Assembly: GCF_027107535.1 (NCBI RefSeq)
Contig: NZ_CP114282.1
Coordinates: 186,001 to 250,000, forward strand
Source of the DNA: Streptomyces aurantiacus
GTDB taxonomy: Bacteria > Actinomycetota > Actinomycetes > Streptomycetales > Streptomycetaceae
Length of the DNA stretch: 64,000 nucleotides
Direction: 5' to 3'
Each line of letters starts with the position of its first letter. Position 1 is the first letter of the stretch. Of this stretch, positions 25,675 to 34,365 are shown in pieces. The notes under the pieces are model-generated. The model searched no databases and had not been told where the DNA came from. It was given only the letters and a program-made list of their open reading frames with translations. Position numbers and translations under genes: made by a program.

Positions 25675-28600
25675 CTAGGGTGTTGGCGCCGCAGGCAGCA
25701 GCAGACTTCGGCGTTCCTCCGCGGTCAGCTCCCGGAACACACGGGACCGAGCCTGTGCCACCAAGGCGTCGACATCCGTCGCCGTCTCCCAGGTGCGGAC
25801 CGTCCCGTCCCGCGACCCGGTGGCGACCCAGGTGCCGTCCGGATGCCAGGCGAGGGCGTTGACCTGGTCGTCGTGGACTCCCAGGACCATCCGTTCACGA
25901 CCTTCGTCCGGATCCCAGAGGCGTACGGTGCCGTCCCAGGACACGGTGGCGACCTGGCGGCCGTCCGGGGACCAGCCGACGCCTTGCACACGGTCCACGT
26001 GGCCGCGCAGCACGCACAGTTCCGCGCCGCTCCCGGTGTCCCAGACGCGGGCCGTGCCGTCGCCCGAACCGGAGGCGACCCGGCGGCCGTTTGGTGACCA
26101 GGCGGCGCACCGCACGCGGTCGCCGTGCCCCCGGAACTCCGCCACGACCACCTGCTCCTCCACGTCCCACACGCAGAGGCCGTTGCCGGTCGACGAGGTC
26201 GCGAGGAAGCGGCCGTCGCGGGACCACGCGCCGCCGCCGGTCCAGTACGACTCCTCGGCGCGCAGCACCGCCGACTCGTCACCCGTTTCGGCGTCCTGGA
26301 CCCACGTGGTGCCGTTCCGGACGGTCACGGCGACCCGCGTACCGTCCGGGGCCCAGGAGATGCCCGTGACCCGGTCGTCATGGGCGAGAACGGTGAGGGG
26401 CGCGGTGCCGGGGGTGGCCGCGTTCCAGACGGCGACCTGAGGGCTCCGTGCCGCGCTGACCAGGCGCGTGCCGTCGGGTGACAGGGCGACGGTGACCAAC
26501 TGCCCCGACCAGGAGAACTCCACCGGCGCGCTCCCCTCACCGAGGCCCCACACCCACGCGCTGCCCTGTTCCGTGCCGGCCGCGCACCGCGAACCGTCCT
26601 CGGACCACGTGACGCTCGTGACCCCGCTCCCGCACCACGCCAGCGACGCGCTGGTCCGGCCGCACATCCCCGCGGCGTCCCAGAGCACCGCGGTGCGGTC
26701 CCTGGACACGGACGCGACGTGGTGCCCGTGCCAGGCGAGGGCGTTGACGGTGTCCGTGTGGCGGCCCAGGACGGACTCCTGGCGCGTGGCCACCTCCCAC
26801 ACCCGCACCGTGCGGTCGGCGCCCACCCCTAGGCGGCGGCTGTCCGGCGACCACGCCGCGCAGGTCGGTTTCTCCCGCGCGGGGAAGCTCTGGCGTGCCT
26901 CCCCCTCGTACTGGGCGTCCATGGCCCACACCTGTACGTCCTGGCCGTCCAGGAGCAGGGCGCGGAAGCGGCGGTCGGGAGACAGCACGGCTTGCCGGGG
27001 CGGAAGCCCGGCCTCCGGGAAGGCGTTTCGGCGGGTGTACGTCGCGCCGTCCCAGGAGTGGGTCGTACCCCGTGCGTCCGTGCTGCGGAGCACCTCGTCC
27101 TCCGGCCGCCACTCGAGTCCCTCGACCGGCTCGTCGTGCCCGGCCGGCTCCGCGAGCACGGCCCGCGTCGCCACGTCCCAGACCGTGACCCGGCCGTCCT
27201 GTGCCCCGCCGGCGACTCTGTGGCCTTCCGGCGACCAGGCGAGGCACCGTATCCGTACGCCGTCACGCGTGAGGACGACCGGCTCGCGGACGGTGTCGGG
27301 ATGCCCGTCGCGCACGTCCACGACGCGCACCGTCCCGTCGACCGACGCCGTGGCCACACGGGCGCCGTCCCGGGACCAGGCCACCGCGGTCACGCCCTGG
27401 TCGTGCCCGCGCAGGACCGCGCACTTCCGGGACGCGTTGAGCCCCGCGTGCAGCGCCTGCTGGACCAGGGACGTCGGGGCGCATTCCGCCACCGCCGCCA
27501 GCGCCGCGAGGAGAGCCAGCTCCGGGTCGTGCGCGACGTCCTGGAGGGCCCGCCGCGCCACAGCGTCGGCTACGCGCACCAGGGCGGCGCGGTCGCGTCG
27601 TAGCGAGGCGTCGAGGAACTCCACGACCAGCGGCACTCCCCCAAACACCCCGGGCGCCCGGTCCGCCCACACGCGGGCCGACGCGAGCCGCTCCCCCTCG
27701 AAGAGATAAGCCTCCGCCCGCCCCGCGCGCACCCAGTCCCGCGCCGCCCGCTCCACCTCCGTGCGGCGCCGCAGCGCCTCCGCGTCCGCCTCCACCGCCT
27801 CGCGCAGGGGCCGCCACCGGCGGAACAGCGCCTCGTGCGCCACATCGAGCACCCCGCCGTCCCCGGTGAGCAGCCGCCCGGCAACGAAGGCGTCCGCGAC
27901 GGCACACTCCCGGTCCGTCAGGTCGGCCCGGCGGACCCGGCGCCGTGTCGGCTCCCCGTGGTCCAGGCTCACGAACTTCAGCAGGACGTCCATCACCGGG
28001 GCATTGGGGTCGGCAGCCCGTAGACCCGCGCTGATCCGGTCCGCCTGTTCGGACAGCGCGCCCTCCACGCCGCCCAGCGTGAGGTAGTCGCCTTCCGTGA
28101 CCTGGCCTCGCCCGCGGGCCCGCAGGTAGAGGGCCTGAAGCAGGTAGGCGAGGAGCGGCAGCGCGTCACCGCCACCCGTGTCGTCGACCATGCGGGCTAC
28201 CAGGGCGGGCGGGAAGGTCAGACCGGCCTTCGCCCCGGGCTTCTCGATGACGTCGACGAGAGCGGCGCGACCGAGCACGCCGATGAGCAGCGGTTCGCGC
28301 ACCAGATCCGTACGACCGGCTTCCAGGAGGTCGGTCAGGAAGTCCGAGCGCAGGGTGGCCACCACCCAGAGGCGAGTGTCGGCCGCCAGGGCCTCCTCCA
28401 CCCGCGTGAGGAACGCCTCCCCCTCGCCCGTCAGGAACGGCAGTTCCTCCAACTGGTCGACGACCAGCAGCAACCGGCCGCCCGAGCGGTCCCGGGACAC
28501 GTCCTCAAGGGCTGTGGCCAGAGCGCCCAGCGGGTCCGTCCCCGGTGTGAGGAAGGCCGCGACGCGCCACTTCTGCCGGCGCGCGCCGAGCGCGGGGACA

Positions 28601-29022
28601 AGTCCGGCCCGCACCAGGGACGACTTGCCGCTGCCGGAGGGACCGATCACGGTCACGAAGCGGTGCGCGGTGGCGCCGAGGGGGTGCAGTCGTGCCACCA
28701 GCTCCCGTACCTCGCGGTCTCGGCCGAAGAACACCCCCGCGTCCGCTTCGGTGAACGCCTCCAGGCCCGGATACGGGGGCTGCGATGGGTCCCAGGCGGG
28801 CCGCGGGGCCACCGGCCGGTTCAGGCGGTACAGCGCCAACTGCCCCGCAACGAGCAGCAGCACCGCTCCGCCGAGCAGGGGCAGCGACCAGTCCTGGAGT
28901 ACGCGTAGCGGCCACGGTACGCCGTCCGTGCGACTGGTCACGTAGTTGGCGGTCAGCCCCAGCAGGACACCCACCAAGACGGTCAGCACGTCGACGCACA
29001 GTCTCAGACGGCGGTGGTCCAC
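25675..29022 (-). CDS. membrane-anchored STAND NTPase with WD40 repeats
   Basis: 1115 aa. Two N-terminal hydrophobic segments (about residues 10-30 and 48-66) suggest membrane anchoring. The nSTAND1-type module follows: YPGLEAFTEADAGVFFGRD, Walker A GPSGSGKSS near 125-133 and Walker B LLLVVDQLEE near 185. From about 540 to 1095 there are WD40-type repeats with recurring GHxxxVxxVAWSPDG and GTVRVWD elements, probably two propellers. STAND NTPases are signal-dependent switches, and this domain layout is common in actinobacterial conflict and signalling systems. Here the repeats end the protein, with no visible effector domain. It converges on the GTPase operon. Confidence 0.85.
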   Translation of the reverse strand: MDHRRLRLCVDVLTVLVGVLLGLTANYVTSRTDGVPWPLRVLQDWSLPLLGGAVLLLVAGQLALYRLNRPVAPRPAWDPSQPPYPGLEAFTEADAGVFFGRDREVRELVARLHPLGATAHRFVTVIGPSGSGKSSLVRAGLVPALGARRQKWRVAAFLTPGTDPLGALATALEDVSRDRSGGRLLLVVDQLEELPFLTGEGEAFLTRVEEALAADTRLWVVATLRSDFLTDLLEAGRTDLVREPLLIGVLGRAALVDVIEKPGAKAGLTFPPALVARMVDDTGGGDALPLLAYLLQALYLRARGRGQVTEGDYLTLGGVEGALSEQADRISAGLRAADPNAPVMDVLLKFVSLDHGEPTRRRVRRADLTDRECAVADAFVAGRLLTGDGGVLDVAHEALFRRWRPLREAVEADAEALRRRTEVERAARDWVRAGRAEAYLFEGERLASARVWADRAPGVFGGVPLVVEFLDASLRRDRAALVRVADAVARRALQDVAHDPELALLAALAAVAECAPTSLVQQALHAGLNASRKCAVLRGHDQGVTAVAWSRDGARVATASVDGTVRVVDVRDGHPDTVREPVVLTRDGVRIRCLAWSPEGHRVAGGAQDGRVTVWDVATRAVLAEPAGHDEPVEGLEWRPEDEVLRSTDARGTTHSWDGATYTRRNAFPEAGLPPRQAVLSPDRRFRALLLDGQDVQVWAMDAQYEGEARQSFPAREKPTCAAWSPDSRRLGVGADRTVRVWEVATRQESVLGRHTDTVNALAWHGHHVASVSRDRTAVLWDAAGMCGRTSASLAWCGSGVTSVTWSEDGSRCAAGTEQGSAWVWGLGEGSAPVEFSWSGQLVTVALSPDGTRLVSAARSPQVAVWNAATPGTAPLTVLAHDDRVTGISWAPDGTRVAVTVRNGTTWVQDAETGDESAVLRAEESYWTGGGAWSRDGRFLATSSTGNGLCVWDVEEQVVVAEFRGHGDRVRCAAWSPNGRRVASGSGDGTARVWDTGSGAELCVLRGHVDRVQGVGWSPDGRQVATVSWDGTVRLWDPDEGRERMVLGVHDDQVNALAWHPDGTWVATGSRDGTVRTWETATDVDALVAQARSRVFRELTAEERRSLLLPAAPTP

Positions 29023-29638
29023 GCCAACACCCTAAATGTGACGTCAAACGATGCTGAGTCATGACCGCGCACCATGTGGATTACCCCGCGCCGCAGAGCA
29101 ACGTCACGTTGAAGGTGCTGGGCCAGGATGAGCTGGCGATGCCCCTCAACGTCCTGGATTTCAGTCATGGCATCGGCATTGATAGCTGCACGCGCAGCGA
29201 GGTACAGCAAAGGATTGCCGACAGCTGACCGGAAGCACCGGTGATGCGCACCTTCATGCATCAGGGTAAGGACGTGACCAGGCATCCCGGTGCAACTGGG
29301 CCCCACCCACGGGCGCGGATCCTCATCCTCTGGCCGGGTTATACCTGTGGTGTTGGTGAGCAAATCCGTTACGCCCCAGCGATCGCCACTGCAATGCCGA
29401 TCTTCAGGCAGGACGTCAACCATGCCACCCCCTGATCCGGCGCCTGGCTAGAGACTGCCATTAGGGCTCGCCTCCCCGCGCGGGGGGTGCAGGGCCTTTC
29501 CCTTCCAGATGGAGTGTGCGGCGCGCACGGGGCGCGCATTTCTGCTCGCGCGCCGGTGACAGTCGGTCGTGCGGCTTGTATTTTTCAGGCCACATCGTGC
29601 CGCGACCTGAGACTCAAGCGCAGAGTGGGAGAGCTTCT
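29023..29638. other. intergenic region between divergent NTPase genes
   Basis: No gene I can support. A minus-strand frame of 139 aa (29004-29423) overlaps the STAND start and lacks family resemblance. Promoters for both flanking genes should lie here, but I cannot place convincing -35/-10 boxes. Confidence 0.4.
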
Positions 29639-30871
29639 ATGGCTAATGAGGAAATCCGCTCCTTGGATGATGCCCTCACGACGCTCCTTTCGATCATCGA
29701 GACCCTCCCGGAACCTGTGCGTGCCAGGACGCAGAAGGAGATCGAGCAACTCCTGGGCATGCTTCGTGACCGGCGCAGCCCCCGAGTGATGCTGCTGGGC
29801 AGGCGAGGGGCTGGAAAGTCAGGTCTGACCAATGCGATATTCGGGGCTCGCGTCCGGGGCCTGGGAGCCGTGCGTACCCAGACAGGGCGAGCAGAGTGGG
29901 AGGTATGTAACTTCGCGGGACGGGAGATGGAGATCCTGGACACCCGGGGTGTCCAGGAGGCATCCCAGCCGGCCGAATACGACTCCGAGCGATCGGCCGA
30001 AGGATCCCTGATCTCCGCAGTGCGTGAACGATGCCCTGACGTCATCCTTTTCCTCGTGAAGGCCAAGGAGGTGGATGCGGCGATCACGGGTGACCTGGCC
30101 GCCCTGGAGCGCGTGCACAGGGAAGCATTTCAGGTGCACGGGACAGAGGTAAAGATCGTTCCGGTACTCAGTCAGTGCGACGAACTCGACCCCAGTTACC
30201 TCAAGTCTCCACCGTACGATTCCAAGAAATTGACCTACGTCCGGGAGGCGTCCGCTGTTTTCGCGGAACATCTTGCCGAAAACTCCTACCTGGCCCGGTT
30301 CATTGCCTGTGATGTCGTCCCCACCTCCGCGCTCGCCGACTTTGACGAGAAGAAGCGGATCCTCCCCGAGCGGGACTATCGCTGGAACATCGAATTACTC
30401 GCTCTGAGGATGCAGGAAGTTCTTCCCGATGTGACGCAGCTCGCATTCGTCAGGGCCGCGCAATTTCGCAAAATTCAGAAAAGGGTCGCCCGGAAAATCG
30501 TAGTCGTAACGGCCGCCATCTGCCTAGGCGTCGGGGCGCAGCCGATACCCCTCGCGGACATGCCCTTCATCACCTCGCTACAGGTATTCATGGTAATGAT
30601 CATTTCCTACATCTCCGGGCGTCCGGTCACAGTTGAACTCGCGCGCGAGCTCAGTGTCGGGCTTGGATTGAACGTTGGCGCAGGAGTGGTATTCCGGGAG
30701 CTCGCAAGAGCGCTGCTCAAACTCATACCCGGCCCGGGAAATTTTGCTTCTGGAGCAATGGCGGCTGCCGGCACGAAAGCCATTGGGGAAGCCGCGATCA
30801 TCTACTTTATCGACAGGAAGGGCATGGAAGCTGCACGGCGCCGCTTCGAGGAGGAGGGCCTAGCGCAATAG
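29639..30871 (+). CDS. GTPase with C-terminal DUF697-like hydrophobic domain
   Basis: 410 aa from ATG 29639 (GGGAGAG upstream), ignoring a longer frame from 29516. The GTPase domain has P-loop GRRGAGKSGLTNAIFG at about residues 46-61, DxxG as DTRG, and VPVLSQCDELD near the G4 position. The C-terminal 130 residues (VGAQPIPLADMPFITSLQVF, then GNFASGAMAAAGTKAIGEAA) match the DUF697-like hydrophobic domain of Era/YcjF-type GTPases, likely membrane-associating. A TTA codon at 30395-30397 suggests bldA-dependent translation. It stands alone but in the same NTPase-rich stretch as the dynamin operon. Confidence 0.75.
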   Translation: MANEEIRSLDDALTTLLSIIETLPEPVRARTQKEIEQLLGMLRDRRSPRVMLLGRRGAGKSGLTNAIFGARVRGLGAVRTQTGRAEWEVCNFAGREMEILDTRGVQEASQPAEYDSERSAEGSLISAVRERCPDVILFLVKAKEVDAAITGDLAALERVHREAFQVHGTEVKIVPVLSQCDELDPSYLKSPPYDSKKLTYVREASAVFAEHLAENSYLARFIACDVVPTSALADFDEKKRILPERDYRWNIELLALRMQEVLPDVTQLAFVRAAQFRKIQKRVARKIVVVTAAICLGVGAQPIPLADMPFITSLQVFMVMIISYISGRPVTVELARELSVGLGLNVGAGVVFRELARALLKLIPGPGNFASGAMAAAGTKAIGEAAIIYFIDRKGMEAARRRFEEEGLAQ

Positions 30872-31209
30872 CCGTTCATCTCGTTTCTGATCAGTAACCT
30901 TGTGGATAGCGGTGACCCGGGCACTCCTTCGTGATGGCGGACGACGATTTACAGAAGGACAGTGGGTATGCGGACGCCGGTGAGCTGCTCGGCGTGCCGC
31001 TGCAGCGGCTTCGGGGTGGCCGCCGCGGTGTACCACTTGTAGAAGCTGAGCGACGGCGACGAGTTCACCGATGCAGCCGGCCGGGGTGGTGAGGATGTGG
31101 GTGAACTCCTTGCGGATCCGCTCGGCGGTGGAGGGGGAGGGAGCTGTAGGCGTGCAGGAGGCCGACGCCGAAGCCAACCGGCATGTTGCCCCCCAGTCGA
31201 GGATCACTA
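30872..31209. other. gap with possible gene remnant
   Basis: No intact gene. On the minus strand about 30949-31050 a short frame reads LSFYKWYTAAATPKPLQRHA and ends with a stop, which looks like the 3' end of a lost gene. Not recognised. The IS5 element begins at 31210. Confidence 0.3.
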
Positions 31210-32309
31210 GGGCCTGTGTGATGTCGTGATCAATCAGTCGCCTTCAGCAGGTCGTTGATCCAGATCATGGAGGCGCGGAGGTGGAGGCCGGCGAGGTAGC
31301 TCTCGGGTGTCTTGTCGTATCGAGTCGCGATGCCCCGCCAGGCCTTCAGCTTGTTGATCAGGCGCTCGACGCTGTTCCGTTCCTTGTAGAGATCGGCGTC
31401 GTGGCGTGTGGGCCGGCCGCCGCGACTGCCCTTCTTCTTCCGGTTGGCGGCCTGATCCTTCTTCTCGGGGATGACTGCCTTGATGTTGCGTTTGCGCAGG
31501 TAAGAACGGTTGGCGCGCGATGAGTAGGCCTTGTCCGCGGCGACAGCGTCAGGCCGGGTCCGGGGACGACCGACCGGCAGACGGATCCGCACCTTCTGCA
31601 GCACGGGGACGAACTGCGGGCTGTCGGCTGCCTGTCCCGCAGTCAGGACGAACGACAACGGACGGCACCGGCGGTCTGCGGCGAGATGAACCTTGCTCGT
31701 CAGCCCGCCACGGGACCTGCCGAGCAGGGCTTGCTTCAAGCGGAGCTTGCGCCGCCGCCTGATGTGCCGCCGCTCTTCCCGCTCGGGGTCGTGACCTCCG
31801 TCCTGTCCGTTCTGTTCTGGCGGGGGCCGCCCCCTTTTGCCGGGCCCGCTCCTGCTCGGCGGCGGCTTCCTCGAGGGCGTCCATGACCTCCTTGCCGATG
31901 CACATCCCAGCGGCGTCGTGGTGGGCGCGGGCGGTCGTGGAGTCCACGCTGAACAGGGACAAGTCCGTCTGCCCCTGGCGGGCGGCCTCGGCGATCACGC
32001 CTTCCAGCAGCGCGGTGAAGACGCCGGCGTCCCTCCATACCCGGAAGCGGCCGTAGACCGTCGGCCACGGGCCGAACTCGCCTGGCATCTCCCGCCACTG
32101 GCTGCTGGTGCGGAACCGCCAGATCACCCCTTCGAACTGCTCCCGCAGCCGCTCGGGGTACGGGCCGTACTCGCCTATCGGCAGGAACGGCTCGATCAAC
32201 TTCCATTGCTTGTCGGTGAGTTGCCTGCGCGTCACGATCGTCTTTCTACCGGATCCGCCTTCCAGGCGGATCCGGATCGACAAGATTGATCACGACGTCA
32301 CACAGGCCC
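31210..32309 (-). mobile_element. complete IS5-family element, 1100 bp
   Basis: The left end gggcctgtgtgatgtcgtga (31210 on) and the right end, read inward from 32309, match over 26 bases with one mismatch. Both ends are flanked by TA, the apparent target duplication. It carries one transposase in two frames. It lies directly against a recombinase 3' fragment. Confidence 0.9.
31230..32235 (-). CDS. IS5-family transposase in two overlapping frames
   Basis: The first frame starts at GTG 32235 (VTRRQLTDKQWKLIEPFLP) and carries the first catalytic Asp in FSVDSTTARAHHD. The second carries AVAADKAYSSRANR and the Glu in ERNSVERLINKLKAW. The switch appears to occur near a caaaaggggg slippery run, shifting by +1 (or -2). 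Such two-frame organisation is normal for the IS427-type branch of IS5, where frameshifting makes the active enzyme. It may therefore be functional. Confidence 0.75.
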
Positions 32310-32515
32310 TAGAGGCGTTGTCCGGACAGCTCATGAAGCGCGGCCTGCCCACCATCGCCGCCCGCAACACGGCCTTGTTCGGCATGGCCGGTGAACTCCC
32401 GCCGATCATCATCAGCGACCTCTTCGGCGTCCACCGGAACACCGCGACCCAGTGGGCGGCGCTGGCTCAGGACAGCTGGGCCGGCTACCTCGCGGCCCTC
32501 AGAATCACCGAATAA
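32310..32515 (+). pseudogene. 3' fragment of a site-specific recombinase-like gene
   Basis: About 65 residues remain after the IS5 right end: MKRGLPTIAARNTALFG, ELPPIIISDLFGVHRNTA and WAALAQDSWAGYLAAL, then a stop. This matches my recollection of the C-terminus of actinobacterial integrase/recombinase-like proteins that end LFGxHxxTAxxWAxxAQxSW. The 5' part is not present on the other side of the IS, so the loss was not by simple insertion. Confidence 0.5.
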
Positions 32516-32547
32516 CGCACGGTCAAAGTTGTTTTAGGGTTGGTCGG

Positions 32548-33234
32548 TTAGCTCGGAGCGTGGTCCTGCGCGTTGCCGTCAGCACGGGGCTTCCTGCTGG
32601 GGTGTTTGGCGCGGTGGGGTCCGGCGGCGGTGCGGGTGTCGGCGTAGGTCCAGATGTCGGCACGGCGGTACCAGCGCCGTAGGCGGCCACTGGGGAGTTG
32701 CTCCTCTTCGGCAGGCTGAGGCCAGCCGCGCGGCATGCGCTTGGGGTAGTGGGTGATGCTGACGGGTGTGACGCCGAGGACGCGGGCGGCCTCTGCCAGG
32801 GTCAGCAGGTCATCGGGGTTCCCGCTGCGGTCGACGTGGATCTCGCGTCGCTGGGTGCGCTTCTTGTAGTCGGCGTACCAGGCCTCCCACTGGTCGTGGT
32901 CCCAGTACATGACGCGGTCCAGTGTCTTCACGGGTGTGGGATGTTCGTTTTCTTCCCTTAGTGCCCACAGGCGCTCGAGGGTGCTGCGGGCAAGACCGTG
33001 GCGTTCTTCAAGGTCAGCGCGTGTGACCAGGCCTGCCGTGTTCTGCCGCTCCTGGTACCAGTGGTCCCATTCGGCCGCGTCCCAGACGCGCTCACGACCT
33101 GTTGTGCCAGCCGCTTCCGGGTGGTCGGTCCACCGGCGGTTGCGATACCACTCTTCCAATGCGGAGAGCGCCATGCCGTACTTGGTCATCAGGTCACGGC
33201 GGGTGTAGACCTCGCGGCCGTCAAGTGTTGTCAC
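32548..33234 (-). CDS. DNA-binding protein with three helix-turn-helix modules
   Basis: 228 aa from GTG 33234, chosen for the GGAAAGGA just upstream; longer frames read through the poly-C tract and look artefactual. Three excisionase/MerR-like modules follow one another: YTRRDLMTKYGMALSALEEW, VTRADLEERHGLARSTLERL and LTLAEAARVLGVTPVSI. The first two are each followed by a WDxxxWxxWY element. It probably binds DNA as a mobile-element regulator. The tail is basic (KHPSRKPRADG). Confidence 0.65.
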   Translation of the reverse strand: MTTLDGREVYTRRDLMTKYGMALSALEEWYRNRRWTDHPEAAGTTGRERVWDAAEWDHWYQERQNTAGLVTRADLEERHGLARSTLERLWALREENEHPTPVKTLDRVMYWDHDQWEAWYADYKKRTQRREIHVDRSGNPDDLLTLAEAARVLGVTPVSITHYPKRMPRGWPQPAEEEQLPSGRLRRWYRRADIWTYADTRTAAGPHRAKHPSRKPRADGNAQDHAPS

Positions 33235-33514
33235 GGTGGTCCTTTCCGATCTGCCAGGTGAAGGGGCCGAGACGGCGCACCAGCGTCGCCAGGTAGAGCC
33301 TGGCCGTTGCCTAGGATGTCGGTATCGCTTTCTGGAATGGGCTTGTTGATTGTGCCCTCGGGCCAGGAGGCGTAGGGCGGCTGGCGGGCTGCCAGCGTTT
33401 TTCCCGCCAGCCGCCAGCACAGTTCGTGTCCCAGATGACTGAGCAGCCAGGGAAACCCCTTTCGTTTTCCTTAATTGTGTCATCTGCATCGGAGGATGTA
33501 CCCCAGGCAGCTGG

Positions 33515-33532
33515 CCCCCCCCCCCCCCCCCC
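33515..33532. repeat. 18-base C homopolymer
   Basis: An uninterrupted run of 18 C followed by gaaggggg, in a non-coding gap. It could be a slippage-prone tract or an assembly inaccuracy. Confidence 0.85.
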
Positions 33533-33617
33533 GAAGGGGGCGTCCGCAACAACGCCTCTTCACCTGTTTGTAGGGGTGCTTGTCGTAGCCCGTGGCCACG
33601 GGCGGGAGTGACCGAAT

Positions 33618-33889
33618 AGCGCAGGGTCAGAACACCGCCTCTTCACCAGTACGGAACCCCCGAGCCCGGCCGCCAGGTCGCTGCCGGAGTCGCGCTCCTG
33701 GCCTGGGCGGCCCTGTCCGGCCTGGCGCTGCGCGGTCTGCGTCTTCGGCCGGCCGCCGTCCACGTCGACGTGCACAACGAGGCGCCGCCCACTCCCGACG
33801 TGGAGGTCCGCGCGGAGATCCAGATGCCACGGACCGAGACGCCCCCGCACATGCCCTACTTCCCGTTCGTGCCGCCGTCGCCGAACTGA
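33618..33889 (+). pseudogene. 5'-truncated membrane/hypothetical protein remnant
   Basis: A frame ending at 33889 encodes VALLAWAALSGLALRGLRL, then AAVHVDVHNEAPPTPDVEVR and a Pro-rich end. No usable start codon precedes the hydrophobic segment, so the gene seems truncated at its 5' end near 33618. Its position before a small membrane-protein gene suggests a plasmid-type gene cluster. Not recognised further. Confidence 0.4.
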
Positions 33890-34041
33890 CGTCTGTCTGT
33901 CCGCCCTTCGGGCCCGGCCACCGGGTCCGGGGGCGGTACAGGGGGCCGGAACAGCCAACGCGCCGCTGCTACCCCCGCCGCTTGGCGTGCCGGTCCCGAG
34001 CACGGCCAGCATCCCCAACCCCAGCACAGAAAGGACCCGTC

Positions 34042-34287
34042 GTGCTGCTGACCCTTTTCATCGCGATCATCATCGTCGGCACCCTCTTCGTCCTGACCGG
34101 CCGCCTCCGCACGACCCAAAGCGACAAGGCCAACATCGCCGCGATGGAGGAAGCCGACGCCACATTCAACGCCAACCTGGATCGTGAGCGCACCGCCGGC
34201 ATCACCTACGAGACCACCGAGTACCGGCGCCTGAGCCATGCCGCGAACGAGGCAACTGCTGTCGGACCGCACCCAAGATCTCAGTAG
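34042..34287 (+). CDS. small single-span membrane protein
   Basis: 81 aa from GTG 34042 with AAAGGA upstream. Residues 1-20 (MLLTLFIAIIIVGTLFVLTG) form one membrane span, and the remainder is a polar, acidic-basic cytoplasmic tail. It precedes the pentapeptide-repeat membrane protein by 78 bp on the same strand and could share its transcript. Function unknown. Confidence 0.6.
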   Translation: MLLTLFIAIIIVGTLFVLTGRLRTTQSDKANIAAMEEADATFNANLDRERTAGITYETTEYRRLSHAANEATAVGPHPRSQ

Positions 34288-34365
34288 CGCACCAGAGCTT
34301 TCAGTCCCCTGCCCCCTGTCACCTGGTCCTGCAACTGCTCCACGGCACCGGTACGTCCCTCAGGC

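Noticed and set aside
29004..29423. 139-aa minus-strand frame before the STAND gene
   Set aside because: Overlaps the STAND start in another frame and has no family resemblance or ribosome binding site.
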